DNA of 64,000 nucleotides from Holothuria scabra (GCA_037179385.1 CM074190.1:7020284-7084283); one strand, 5' to 3'; shown: positions 1-11,430, numbered from the stretch's first letter. Program-made: numbers and translations. Notes: generated by a model not told the origin, from the sequence alone.

Positions 1-533
1 GCTGGCATGGGGGAGGAGGGTAAGGGGAGGGGGTGCCCACCATCCCTTTTTTGAATTTTAGAAGTGTCTACTTGCAAAATGGTGGCATTTTTTTTTCAAA
101 TCAGTCCACAAAATTTCGCTACTTAAGCTACAGTACCTCAAAAAAATTCAGTATGGTACTGATTTTTATTTGCGGTGACCTAAAAATATATTGTACTGAG
201 AGATTTGCCAAAATAGGTAGATACTCACAAAAGCACGACTACTAAACTCCTGATCACAATATTCCATCATTATTACTGTAAATTTTGGCACCGTACTGGT
301 ACAGTTTGCAAATTTCAATGCGGTATGCTGACGGCCTTACCATGTTGCAAGTGATTTATATATTTGCGTACATCTCGCACAGCTTTCCAGCCATGAAAAT
401 ACATAGTCAAAAACTGTCAACAACTGTCAATAGAGTCAGAAGGTTCGTCAGAAAGGAAACTCTGAGACAAGCCCCGCCTCTAACCCGCATTGTGGGCATT
501 CATTTTTGCTATCAAACGCTGTGTTGCATGACG
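1..533. other. No gene recognised; non-coding left edge
   Basis: AT-rich sequence with short chance reading frames. Codons 285-632 are open on the plus strand, but they run into the mobile element that starts at 534 and show no protein-like features. I see no splice-bounded exon here. Confidence 0.5.
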
Positions 534-792
534 TTAACCTTTTACCGTTGTTTGGGTCCTTTTGGACCCATGGGGAGAGCTTGGCTGTCACCCATCTTTA
601 CTGTTTCACGCGGAGCTCGAAACTGCGAGTAGCTACCTGAAAATTCGGCCACAACAACGAGAGAGACAATAGTTTAAGGTCACAGGGTCAATGGCCTACG
701 GAAGCTGATGCGGGGCGGGCTATGTCCGCTTTTCCGCCCACTCCCGAGGCCCGCAAATATGCCCCGATCGGAGCACAACGGTAAAGGGTTAA
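534..792. mobile_element. TTAA-bounded MITE, piggyBac-like ends
   Basis: The left end reads TTAACCTTTTACCGTTG and the right end is its near-perfect reverse complement (CAACGGTAAAGGGTTAA), so the element is about 259 bp with inverted ends just inside TTAA. TTAA target sites with ends starting CCC/CCT are typical of piggyBac-type transposons. The interior is short and GC-richer, with no coding capacity. A stretch near 610-650 (GTAGCTACCTGAAAATTCGG) recurs at about 14437-14460, which suggests a dispersed family. The class is inferred from the ends only. Confidence 0.6.
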
Positions 793-1554
793 TACACTAT
801 TTACGCAGTGAAAAAAATATATACTGTATACCTGCTGAGAAGGTTACAGGTACTGTAGCTACAGTAATAGCCATGTTGCAACAGCAAACATCTGTCTGAA
901 CATACCTGGGCCCTACTGTAGGCCTATGCATTATATAGCAGCACAAGCAGTTGAATCTCCTGTGAGATATAAGATTTTACAGTACTGAATTTGTAGTTAC
1001 AGTATCTGTAAGCTGAATTATTTGTTAATATGTGTAGTTCTCTAAGTTCAAGCTATTCCGCACGTTTTGTATGGGACAATAGTAAAAAAACATCCCGTTC
1101 TGGTTCCAGCCGGATTTTTCTTTAAATCCGGCCAGATTTTTCTGTTAGCTTGGGTAGCATTATGTAAATGATCTGAGTTAAAACAAACATGAATACTGTG
1201 GTAACTGTCACAGAATTAATTTTAAGTTCATAAATTAGTGCATGTTATATATTTGAACCTCTTAATAGCCATTAAAAATGACTGAACCAAACAGGCAACA
1301 AAGTTATAAAAGTACCTGATTTACATGTACATGTAACAAATTTTATGACTTCAAATTCCTCCAACTGGGTGAAATAAACTGAATGGATGAAAAGACCTTT
1401 CATCATTTTCATGCAATTTAAATAAGTAAGTACTGCAGTGCCCAGTAGTACTGTACAAAATGGGTAATTCATATTACAGTTGTAACTGAGTCACATCATT
1501 CAAGGCATTGTTTCAGTTTAATTGCATTGGGTTGTCTACAAATACAGTACACAC
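793..1554. other. Non-coding stretch with TACTGTA words
   Basis: No gene seen. It contains several TACTGTA/TACAGTA words and, at 1090-1160, a CCGGATTT / AAATCCGG palindromic segment resembling the hAT-like fragment at about 4050-4155. Confidence 0.45.
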
Positions 1555-1798
1555 TTAAAGGGCCAAACCTCTCACCCCAAAACTACAGTTTTGGTAGGGG
1601 GTACCAAAATTCTTAATTGGCTCATCTCTTTGATTGGCAGAGCTAATTTAAACAATACAGAGTACCAAAGCTTATATTACACAGCATGAACAGTACTGAG
1701 AGTTTTTCGATTGAGTTTTTCTATATTCCCCTTGAAGCAATAAACTGAGATTGTATCTGGATTGGGATGAATTTCAGACAATTGTGGGAGGGGCTTAA

Positions 1799-2526
1799 CA
1801 GGGCTTTAATTAATTTTTTACCCCAAAGAGTATTTGACTGCTAGTCAAAATCCAAAAGGGTATTTGACTGCCAGTCAAAATTTTGAAAGGGTATTTGACT
1901 GCCAGTCAAAATTTTGAAAGGGTATTTTACAGCCAGCCCGAATTGTCTGTCAGGTCTGTCCCTATAACAGGGCTGGAATTAAGGTTGGAGCTCATACTAA
2001 AACAGTAAAAGTTGATGCTCAGCTCAAGGATTGCCTGTGTGGCATATCTTACTTGTGATGACTGTGGCATGCTAGATGTACTGATTTACCAAATGATGCT
2101 ATGGTGTATGTTTGATGGGTTCATTAATTAGATGAACACAGAACACGGTACCTTGGAAGGCGCGACATACCCCTATGTAATGTTGTACGAACATGTGGTC
2201 TACTGCGAAGTTAAGTACATGTAACTCCCTAATGTGTACGTTATGAAGATCATGAACGGATTTGTACTGTTCAAATAGCATCCTTATTTCTTGTTAATTT
2301 ACTGGCTTACACTTTCCTACAAACTGAAAAAAGTGGATACAAAAACGCACGGGGGATTTATGCGATGCGTATATGACCTCAACACTAAAACTGAAAGAGT
2401 ATGCATACTCTTTTCTTTCATATTTGAATACGTATTTGACCCTTTCATTGCTGTTTTGATGCGTATTTGACCATGTAAATAGTAAACTCAATTCGCAAAC
2501 TTATACGCACACTAATGAAAGCCCTG
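1799..2526. mobile_element. CAGGG-ended DNA transposon nested in a MITE
   Basis: The ends CAGGGCTTTAATTA and TAATGAAAGCCCTG are imperfect inverted repeats. Flanking bases GCTTAA (left) and GCTTCA (right) look like a short, slightly diverged target duplication when compared with the empty site at 45987-46290. Just inside the left end are three 30-31 bp units, each with the near-palindrome TTTGACTGCCAGTCAAA. The right end carries GTATTTGACC units at about 2432 and 2463. Subterminal repeats like these are typical transposase-binding sites of hAT-like elements. No transposase frame is present, so it is non-autonomous. Confidence 0.6.
1831..1925. repeat. Tandem 30-31 bp units with palindromic core
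   Basis: Three consecutive units start at 1831, 1861 and 1892. Each holds TTTGACTG, one spacer base, then CAGTCAAA (one base differs in the first unit), followed by an A/T-rich linker. They lie subterminally in the element 1799-2526. Confidence 0.8.
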
Positions 2527-2586
2527 GCTTCAGTAAGAAGGTTAGGAGAATTGGTACTGTTTTGAGTGAGAGAACTGAACCTTTAA

Positions 2587-3006
2587 ACACTTCACTTTAC
2601 TTTTCTTTACTTTCTAACACATACAGTACTTGCCCATTAAAGTTGTGTAGTACAAGCAGGAAATGTGTTTCATCTTGATTTCAGAGGAGATTACTCATTA
2701 CCAATCAAAGTTGCCTATGGGGTCACTGTGTGTCAATGTTTTCGGAATAATTAATCACACACACTTAAGTACTGTACAGTGTACTGTACACAATATGATG
2801 TTATCAAACCTAATACGTAGTGTCACAACGTGTGATATATCTCTGCCCCAAAAAATTATTGAAGACAAATGTGCTTCAGTTTTTAGATATCATGGCATGT
2901 TTAAATACTAGAAATGGTGTATAAAACAATGGTGCTGTGCATATTGTACAGGTAGTTAAAACCTGAACCCTAGAGTCTTTTTACAGTAGATATGAGCAGT
3001 CCATTC
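2587..3006. other. Non-coding stretch
   Basis: No gene seen. It has a dense group of GTACTGTAC words at 2766-2790 and ends at the target site of the next element. Confidence 0.5.
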
Positions 3007-3601
3007 CAGGCTTGGGGGAATTGTTATCAGTAATCGTAATCAATTGCAATCGATTACACATTTTAAAGTAGTTGTAATCGCAATTGATTACTTTTGTGAA
3101 AATCTTAAAGTAATTGCAATTGTACTCATTTCCAAAGGCAAAGAAATCGCAATCTTGGTTTCATTTCTGATTACATTATAAAGTTGAATTGAACAAAGAA
3201 GTAAAGTTACTATTTGCAATTTTTTTCAGTGCTTGGTTCTTCCGTTGGAATGACAAAATTTAATTGTCCCTCTTTCTTGGATGTTCCAGCTTAAAATGAG
3301 TGAGAAGTGCATTGGTTCAATAATCTCTGCATTGGGAGGGCTTGGTTTTGTCCGGGCTTATCTAGAGCAATCTCCATGACCTTTTTTCCAGTTGTGGGCA
3401 CTGGATTGTGTTGCCTATTACATTGTTTATGTGAAAAGAAAATGTAATAAAGATTGCAATCATGATTACATTGCAATGTAATCGCAATCATTATCAATTA
3501 CTTTCAATTTTAGCTGTAATCTTAATCATAATCCCAATCGTAAAATATGAAGTAATCGCAATCGTAATCGATTACATTGAGATGTAATCGCTCCAAGCCT
3601 G
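3007..3601. mobile_element. hAT-type MITE with 8-bp target duplication
   Basis: The element begins CAGGCTTGG and ends CCAAGCCTG, a perfect 9-bp inverted repeat. It is flanked by the exact 8-bp direct repeat GTCCATTC at 2999-3006 and 3602-3609. An 8-bp duplication plus CAG...CTG ends is the signature of hAT transposons. Inside both ends are many variants of GTAATCGCAATCGATTAC, again inverted between the two sides. There is no transposase frame. A piece of the local tRNA-derived SINE (about 3370-3440) is embedded in the interior. Confidence 0.85.
3370..3440 (-). repeat. SINE body fragment inside hAT MITE
   Basis: The stretch containing TTTTTTCCAGTTGTGGGCAC matches the body of the tRNA-derived SINE seen better at 12865-13112 and, in reverse, at 56107-56345. 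Only the central part is recognisable. Confidence 0.5.
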
Positions 3602-3609
3602 GTCCATTC

Positions 3610-4049
3610 AGTGATCACTTTCCAAGGACTCTCTTTGCCAAGCATTACTGGTCTACATAATTTGTACAATTTTTTGGAACAAGTGGTGATGTACAGTACA
3701 GTACTGTAGTTCAGAAGGAACAAACTGGTATGCAAAACAACTTTCAAGATTTCCTCAGTCCTTTTCTCTACAAATACTCTTTTAGGGATGGAAAATACAA
3801 AGAGCTCTTTCTTGCCCCCCTTTGCTACAGTTTTGCTGTATTTCTGCAGAGACACAGTTTTTCATGCCTTTTGTCTATTATACAGCAATTTTTGGTTAAA
3901 AAATTAGGTAAATACCCTTGTACAACACTTGAAGATAAATTTATAGACATTTCTCTTAAGTCCTTCACAAACATTACATTACAGAGCAGTTAACTCCTAT
4001 CCCAGAGTTTCTCTGCTTTTCTGAATTTCACTTTATTCATCTGCATTGC
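3610..4049. other. Non-coding stretch
   Basis: No supported gene. An 87-codon plus-strand frame at 3730-3993 overlaps a similar-sized minus-strand frame and has no splice context, so I treat both as chance. Dense TACAGTACTGTA words lie at 3691-3708. Confidence 0.45.
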
Positions 4050-4155
4050 AAACATCCGGTTCCGGCCAGAAAAAATCTGGCCGGATTTCAAGTTGGTTCC
4101 GGCAAAATGCGGCTCCGGCTGGATCCAAAATTTTGGATCCGGTGCATCCCTACAG
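4050..4155. mobile_element. hAT-like element end fragment
   Basis: The segment contains repeated CCGG/GGCC palindromes (TCCGGCCAG, CTGGCCGGA), the perfect 20-bp palindrome GGATCCAAAATTTTGGATCC at 4121-4140, and a terminal CCGGTGCATCCCTA. Read in reverse, TAGGGATGCACCGG resembles the ends of several animal hAT elements. A related stretch lies at about 1088-1160. I cannot define a full element. Confidence 0.45.
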
Positions 4156-4189
4156 TATTCAAATATGAAGATGTAGGGCTCATTAATGT

Positions 4190-5765
4190 ACTGTGTTTCG
4201 TATGGGACCAGAGAAAATGTCAGTTTTTCATCTTACAGGTAAGTACAGTAGTTGTTCTCAAATTTCTCTGAAAATATAAGTCAGGAGTTAGTTTTAACAA
4301 CATACTGTACTGTATGTTATGGCTCACAAAGTCTGTTTTGGACATATAAGTTTTTCAGGAAAAGTTTGAGTGGGTGGTGGCATACTTTTTAAATGTACTG
4401 TATAAAAAATATGGCATATTGTATGGGACATTTTGTCATTCATACACTACAATGTAAATTATTCAATATTCCAGCACCATCAAGACAGAAATCTTAGCTG
4501 TCTCTCCCCCAAAAACAAATTGTGTTGGTACTGTATTTAGGATTTCATGTAGAAAAAAAATTTATAACAACATTCAGTAGCAAAATGACTCCCTACCGTA
4601 GTTACCTGCTTCACTGCACAGTCAATACTGTACTTTCAATGAACACCATGTACAGGTATGTGTATGCTGATGAGGGGTATGAGTGTGGGAGAGTGAAGGG
4701 GAGATGGTTAGATATAGATTGTGGGAAAAAGATTTTGTTTTGACTTTCTTACTGTACCATCTGGGAGGGATAAGGTAACAGCCCAGGCTCTCACAATGTT
4801 TCGTAGATCATGTGTATTTTACAACAGTGATTTGTGTCTGCATTAGCAAGCAATAGGTTGGCTTAACACAAAAACTGGTAAGGGAACTGGTTATTTTTGT
4901 TGGTAGGACAGAAAAAGACACCACCTACTGTATAAGCTGAATACTAGTTCCAAAATATACCATGAGCTTAGATGTTTGTAGCATCATTACAGTTTAATTT
5001 TGTTTTAAGAATCCATTGCTGTGGAGTATTTTGTCCTAAACAAAACACAAATGTCCCATGTGAAACAAGTAATTAGGTATACAGAATGAACAAAAAAATG
5101 TTATGAAGTCCTTAGTGATTAAATAAGATGATTGTCTTGTAATTGTTGGTTCTAAGTTAATTAAAATAGCAAAAACCAATACAACTCTGTTTTGGGATTA
5201 GAATATTGTCTAAATACATTTTGTATGGGACAGATGACCTTAGCGTAATTAATTGCATTTTCTCTGAGTTTTGGCATAATTTGAAACTCCATGATGAGTT
5301 GCATAGGTCCATGAAAAAAATATATTAAATGTACTTCTTCAGTGGTTAGAATCAACTGGCTTTGGAATATTATTTCCCATACGAAACACAAATGTCCCAT
5401 ACGAAACAAATAATTAATTAGCTATATAAAAAATAAACAAAGAAAAATTATGATGCAAAAAGTGATTACATACTGTAAGATTCATGAATGTCTCGTGATT
5501 AAGAGGTTCTGAGAAATTTAAAATAAAAAATCACAAAGTTTTGTGTGGGGTTAAAAAAATGGTCTGAAAATGTTTCGTATGGGACAGATGACCTTAGGCA
5601 GCAGCCTAACTGGCATAATTAATTACATATTTTCTAACTTTTCAACTTTATTTGAAACTCTGTGCTGAGTTACATACTGTACAGTATGTCCATGAAGAAA
5701 AACTATATTCAATGCATTTCTTCAGTGAGTTACATCCATTCATATAAGATGTCCCATACCAAACA
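4190..5765. repeat. Decayed repeat block with TTTCGTATGGGACA motif
   Basis: The motif TTTCGTATGGGACA or its reverse complement recurs near 4197, 4421, 5053, 5220, 5378, 5396, 5573 and 5748, often followed by GATGACCTTA. The segments 5210-5460 and 5570-5765 also align between motifs, sharing the CATAATTTGAAACTC, TCCATGAA and TTCTTCAGTG stretches, with a period of about 355 bp. This is a diverged tandem duplication. I see no coding capacity. Confidence 0.6.
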
Positions 5766-5850
5766 CCCTTAATACTTTATGTTAATTAAGCAAATTAGAG
5801 GTTACTACTCACCTGAATTACAGATTTTTTTTAAAAGAAAAATGTGCCAT

Positions 5851-6471
5851 GACTCAAATATAAACTGTTGGCTTCATGATGATACCAAATTTGCATTCAT
5901 ATTATTAGTTTTGTATTTTGTCATTTGAGGGCACCTTGGCTTGGACTTGCCCAGATTTTAAATGCACGTTTTTCAGAGTGCTGGGCGGGTCAGTGGGTTA
6001 GGTTGTTCAAATGTGGGTCAAACCCACAAAATGTGGATCACTTGGGAGGTATGACCCTGGGTTCCTAATCGAAGTTGAACCAGCTGACGAGGAATCCATT
6101 TTGAGGTGGATTCCTAACTAGGCCTACATCTAGTTCTAACATTAGTCAAAGTTGAAGCAGCTGACAAGGAATCCATTTTGAGCTGGATTCCTAGTCCTAG
6201 TCAAAGTGAAACCAGCTGACAAGGATTCCATTTTAAGGTGGATTCTTATCAAGGCCTAGTCTTAACATTAGTCAAAGTTGAACCAGCTGACAAGGAGTCC
6301 ATTTTGAGGTTGATTCCTACTGTAGTCCTAGTTGAAGTTGAACTCAAATATGAATTGTTGGCTTCATGATGATACCAAATTTGCATTTATATTATTAGTT
6401 TGGTATTTTGTCATTTGAGGGCCCACCTTAGCTTGGACTTGCCCAGATTTGAAATGCGGGCTTTTCAGAGT
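5851..6471. repeat. Direct repeats flanking a four-unit tandem array
   Basis: A segment of about 130 bp (5851-5982) is repeated nearly intact at 6341-6471. Between them, 6066-6335 holds four units built on GTTGAACCAGCTGACAAGG followed by TCCATTTTGAGGTGGATTCC. The arrangement indicates two layers of local duplication. A 65-codon frame crosses the right copy but is not shared with the left copy, so I do not call a gene. Confidence 0.75.
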
Positions 6472-8443
6472 GGCAAATTCCTCCCATGCTCATTGCATAC
6501 TGTAGCTGCACTGAATGAACACATTGCCATTCTGTCTGTAGTTGCTAATCTTAGCGGCACCACAGTACATGCACAAGTTGTATGGCTCCAAAGTTAATCC
6601 GTTCATTTGACAGAAGAAAAGAGTAGGGCAAACTTTGAAGACAGGACAGATTCAATAATGGAATTTAAATTTGTTTCATTCAAAATCTACATAATTTGAA
6701 AGCTCTACATTAGCAGTTAAGTTGCATTCCCCATGCTTAAATTCATGATTAGGGTGGACCTGAACAAAGTACTGTAGTGTTGGAAGCTGTCAAAAAAGCC
6801 TGATGGGCTACGTAATTTTTCAGCCACAGGGTTCATTCTCCAGGGGCTTTCAGGGCTAGGAAGGGCCATTTCCTGCAATCTTAGAGGCTTCATTTTTCAG
6901 AAGTTTGTCTGTAGGCTAAGTGCGAACCCATGGTTGCGCTAACCCACGGTTGCTCTGTGCTTAGATTCTGACATATCACACATACCTCACTTATTATCTT
7001 GCATGCAAGCTATCTGATGGTGATTCAAAGTCACACTTTACTCTTTTACGCAAAAACCAGCAGACATTTCACCCTGCCCAGCTTGCAGAGACTGTGGCCG
7101 AACGTTAAGCGCACTATGTTAACTGAGCCCTGCATGTGTGTGGTCTTATATTTAATACAGTATGCCACCTGGAGTATAATCCTCAAATATTTCATAACAT
7201 TTGGTTAAATGTGTCAATTTACGCAAATCCGCACTTTTCCACTATTTGTTATGTACTAAGATATCACTGTATTGAAACCGTAGGTATTCACGAAAAGGTT
7301 TTAGAAACAGGCCATTACATGATGTTAGTTTGCCCCAAAAGTGGCCCTTGCGCACACTACAAAGTTTATGAATGAAAGCTATGTTAGCATGCCAACAGGA
7401 AGCTAGCTACATTGGAACATAGGCCTACTGTACATACATGTAGCCCCTTCATTGTGGCTGTGAAAGAGGTAGTGTAAAGTAATTTGTTAAAGAGAAAGCT
7501 TCCTTCAAATGCACAATTTTTTTCTCTACATACTGTACACTGGATCTGAGAATTAACGCACAGTGGATGTGACCATACTGTAACCATAGAGGAGCAATTA
7601 TTTGTGTCATTTTTGCAAAAATATAACACAATTTACCTTGTTTTGTCTGAATAGACTGTTTTGTTCAAATTGGGAAGGCCTATAGATATGACAGTTTGTA
7701 TCTCTTTTGCATTCCTACTTTGCTCTGCTTGTGATTTTTACCCCACTGTCCTGTACCCTCATTCATGTGACTTCCGAATGCAAACAGAGAGCACTAAACT
7801 TACAGTAGTGTTGCAGTCAATTTTTGCCTCCTGATTTTAACTTCTTGCTCTCCTTCATTCCCTTCAAATGAAGAATGAATGGTACAGTAGAAATAGCTAA
7901 GATGTGGTTACAAAATCATTAACAGCAGGTGTGGTAGTTGTGTGTGAATTGTTGAAGTTGTTCAGTAAGGAATCCAGGGTTGTCCCCAGCCCTCAGTGTC
8001 ATGCTGTTTTAAGTGGTATGGCCAGTGACTGTGTATGGGGTACTGTAGGTGGCACCAGTCAGTGAAGAACATGGCCCTGTTCAAGCAACAATTGGCCTCT
8101 AGGCTAGGGAGTGAAGCATCTATCCTATGATGATGTTTTACACCAGTTGAGTTCTTAAAAATATCGAAGTGATAATTTTATGGTTGCTTTGAATATAATA
8201 CAGTTTCAAAAATGTACTGTAGATCACAAAATATTCTTCTACAGACAAGTGTAGGTCTAAATTTACATGTGAGGTCTAATCAGGCGCAAAACATAAATGG
8301 GAAGGAGGCCAAAAAAATTGGGAAGGGAAAAGAGTGTGGGAAAGAGAAGAAAGAAGGCAAAACTGGTACCAAATCAGAAAACTTCTGTAGTCTTGCCTTC
8401 TCAGAGAGCCAGGACTGATAATGCCTCTGGATCTAAATATTAA
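6472..8443. other. Non-coding stretch
   Basis: No gene seen. Short overlapping frames on both strands (for example 6999-7375 and 7384-7631) have no exon boundaries or protein-like character. A purine-rich tract lies near 8300-8350. Confidence 0.4.
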
Positions 8444-8890
8444 AGGTTTGGCCACATGAAAATGACAAAGTTGGGTATTTTTTGTTTAAAGCTTTAGAAA
8501 CCAAAAAATTTGCTGTACAGTAATTCCCATCATTTTAAAGGGTAATGTCTGATTCGTACTACAATACTGTATGTTGTGAATAATGAGCTCAACATGCAAA
8601 TTTATCTATCTTGTTATAATGAAAGAGGGACATAAAACCATACGGCAAATGCTTCTCTTTGTTTTTTCATCTTCAAGTACAACTGTGACATAAGTATGCC
8701 CTGAGGGTTTTTTTTTTGAAGTTTAAATTGTGTCCTTGAAAATACTGTATCAGTTACGAAGTCATGAGCTATCATTTGAGTAATTATGATATGGTACTGT
8801 AGTACTGTATGATTAACAGAAGAAATGTCAACACTTTGCAGCATTCCACATAATTGTTTTTGCATTTCTAACAAGTTGCCTCAGAAGCAT
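8444..8890. repeat. Dispersed repeat, copy 1 of 2
   Basis: The order of words CACATGAAAATG, ATTTTAAAGGGTAATGTCTGATT, ATGCAAATTTATC, CAACTGTGACA and GGTTTTT...GAAGTTTAAATTGTGT is matched in order at about 23630-24090. This is an old interspersed repeat of unknown class. Confidence 0.55.
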
Positions 8891-8934
8891 TCAAATTTTA
8901 AAGAGGTACAGTATATGATTACAGCCCTGCATTC

Positions 8935-9030
8935 TAACACCTCTCTGTTCCCACACCCCTATATTCTGACACCCTTATGTTCTGACACTCCTAATTTTGG
9001 ACATCCCTAGTAGGGTTCTGACATCCCCAG
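8935..9030. repeat. Short TTCTGACACCC repeat, inverted copy at 10.47 kb
   Basis: TTCTGACACCC-type words recur several times. A segment reading TTCTGACACCCTTATGTTCT appears in reverse complement at 10471-10497. No function can be assigned. Confidence 0.5.
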
Positions 9031-11166
9031 TATGGTTATGGCAACTCGATTGTAGGTACAGTAATTTACTAGATTTGCAAAGCAAAATAACAGGACAACT
9101 CAAGCATCACAAAAAGATAACTAGACATTGTATTATACAAGTTACAGTAGCCAGTATGGTTCTTTTATTTAATCAGAAAATGGATGTATATCAGGCTGTT
9201 AATGTAATCATGTAATGTATAGAAAAGGATTAAAAGAGTGACAGTGTGAGTAAAAATCCAAGGTTTGTTTGGAATTAGATAATATTGGCCATCTTGAGAC
9301 AATCAAGGTCTTTGAACCTCAGGATAGCCCTTTTCCACTCAAACCAAAATGAGTTGTTGGTGTAATTCATTATGTGGCTTACAGGCCTACAAATCTTGTG
9401 TCATCATCACATTTAAGATTTTTAGAGGTTAGCATGAATGCCCTTCATAGAAGGCAAGATGGTTGTTATGCATGTGTAATGCATACAGTAGGTACATAGA
9501 CAAACATTTGTCACCATCTCATATCATAATTTAATAAGTCACAGTGTCGTCAGTTATACCATATTCACCTAGGGTTATTTTCTCCTTTTCTTCATGTAGT
9601 ATGATGTGAGTTCATCAGAAAGAGAAGTAATAATCACATTTCAGAGGAATATGATAACTTTCTACAGTATAAAAGAGGCTCACTGCAGATTTTAGGGAAT
9701 GGGTCTAGTAGTAACACTCAGTGAGGCAAGGTCTGAACAAGTTCTTCTTTTCAAAGCATGATAAACTTCATATCAAACTTTCAAACTATTCCCCAAAATT
9801 TAAATTAAAATATATTATAATATTTTGTATTTTTTAGTGTTTGCACAGGTACTAAAATATAGGAACTGTGTACCCAATCGCCTTACCCATAGGGTACCCA
9901 GGTACAACAACAACTTTCAAACTTATAATTTCTAGGGGATCTCTTCATTCTCAGTCTTGGAGAATATTTGCAAAATTGGCGAAATATTTTAGTCCATTAC
10001 TGTGGACAATGGCGTACTGTTATTGGGATGATTCTTTTTTGCATGCAATATTTTTTTTAAGTTCCAGGTAGCAGATTTGGAAGTGGTAATACAATAGTGG
10101 GTGGGTACCTGGATTCCCGGGTAACCTGTGCAAGCACTAATACGTATACAGTATGACAGCACTGAATATAGGTAGAGTACATACTGTAGAAAGAAACAAG
10201 CCTAGGACATCAAACCTAAAAGCCAATTCCAGCTTTTCTCCTATTCCAGCCATCCGAAAGCACTAATGTGAATGGTAAGAGTGTCTTTTTGAAAGATGTC
10301 ATTATAGGAAAAGCAAGGATTCACTGAGCTCTCAGCTCTTTTTCCAGGAAAGAAATGGGAGGATAATTTCCCCAAACTTTCATAATTTCTTCTTGTACAT
10401 TGCATCTTAGGATCATAATTGGAAATGTAATGGAGTAGAATAAAGGGGCATAGCCCTGAACATATTAGATTTGTCAGAACATAAGGGTGTCAGAATTCAG
10501 GGGTTTTGGAATATAGGGCAGTCACTCAGTATCTCGAGAACTGCAAAAGTTGCTGAATAATGCAAACAATTTTTTGTCTAAGGAAAGCTTAACTTACAAA
10601 AGTTACAGTACTACGTAATTGTCATGTATTGTCGTAAATTGCAGACTTGTAGCTGGTATATCATATTACTGAACCTTTAAGTGTCAGTTATACTGTTGGT
10701 ACAAATGGCCAAAACCACGAGGAAAGAGCAAATTGATGGTTTGAAAGATTTATGAAAGTTCTGAGGGTCTGATTTATAAAACATTTCATACCTGCCAACC
10801 TAGACTGCTGTCTATGTAAAATCCATGCAGGAGGTACACAATTACTGTAATTGTAGCCTTTCTATATGGGAACAAATTGTCTCCTTAAAAGTTTCCAGGA
10901 ATGTGAAACATCTGAAAAATGCAATTCCCTTTTGCAGTAATGACAACCTGTGATGTTTTAACTAAAAGTCTGCCTGGCAGGATGTCCTATGCAAACTGAG
11001 AATTGTATTTTGGGTCAATAGCCTTCCAGGGAATATCATCCTGATTAGTTTCTAAAATCAATAGTCAGCATTGTACAGAATTTAAAACAGGGCAAAAATA
11101 ATTTTGTGATGAAATGAAAAACTTTAAATATTTTAAACAGTCACAAATGTCTTTTTCTCTCTTCAG
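9031..11166. other. Non-coding sequence, probably intron
   Basis: No exon recognised before the acceptor at 11166. It contains the inverted partner of the 8935 repeat at 10471-10497. If the gene starts left of the window, all of 1-11166 is intronic; this is inferred from the lack of upstream exons. Confidence 0.4.
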
Positions 11167-11285
11167 TTGAATTACGCTTGCATGAATCACTATGGGAAGT
11201 TGCAATGACAGGACCAGAGCTTGTTATCGAAGTCATGACCTATTGTTCTCAACTGGAACTTCTTTGCCAAAGGGAGTATCAAGAG
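11167..11285 (+). CDS. Exon 1 of visible part, unidentified gene
   Basis: A pyrimidine-rich acceptor (TTTTTCTCTCTTCAG) precedes the exon and a donor GTACTG follows. The exon opens with two bases completing a codon from an unseen exon, then codes for 39 residues including LHESLWEVAMTGPELVIEVM and ending QREYQE. The residues look like amphipathic helices with a Met-Thr-Gly-Pro turn. The phase at the donor (0) matches the next exon. I do not recognise the family. The incoming phase shows that the gene has at least one more exon upstream, not found within 11 kb. Confidence 0.75.
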
Positions 11286-11430
11286 GTACTGTTTCGCATC
11301 CCTATGTGATTGAAAGTACACTTATTACTGCTCATATTAAGTGTTGGGTGATCCATTTGTACCTTCATGATAATTGACTGAAAAATATGATAATGATGAT
11401 TTTCCTGAAACAAAGTTTTAAAATTCCCTC

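Larger units (their letters stand above)
1555..2586. mobile_element. TTAA MITE interrupted by another element
   Basis: The left end (TTAAAGGGCCAAACCTCTCA) and right end (GAGAGAACTGAACCTTTAA) are inverted repeats flanked by TTAA. The flanking halves match, in opposite orientation, the uninterrupted copy at 45987-46290. Compared with that copy, this one is split after GGGGCTTAA by the insertion at 1799-2526. Without the insertion it would be about 304 bp, the same length as the intact copy. The match of both halves to one intact relative makes the reconstruction strong. Confidence 0.75.

Noticed and set aside
285..632. 115-codon plus-strand frame at the left edge
   Set aside because: It runs into the TTAA MITE at 534 and shows no recognisable protein features.
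1831..1925. CRISPR-like array from regularly spaced palindromic repeats
   Set aside because: Three 30-bp units with no unique spacers, located at the subterminal end of a eukaryotic DNA transposon.
3691..3710. miR-101-like precursor from TACAGTACTGTA words
   Set aside because: The word is repeated everywhere and no flanking arms of a precursor hairpin match.
3526..3993. Opposite-strand frames of 109 and 87 codons
   Set aside because: They overlap each other and a mobile-element end, with no exon boundaries.
9584..9680. Possible upstream exon after TTCTTCATGTAG
   Set aside because: The frame is open for a short distance, but no donor in a fitting phase to join exon 1 (needs one leftover base) could be supported.
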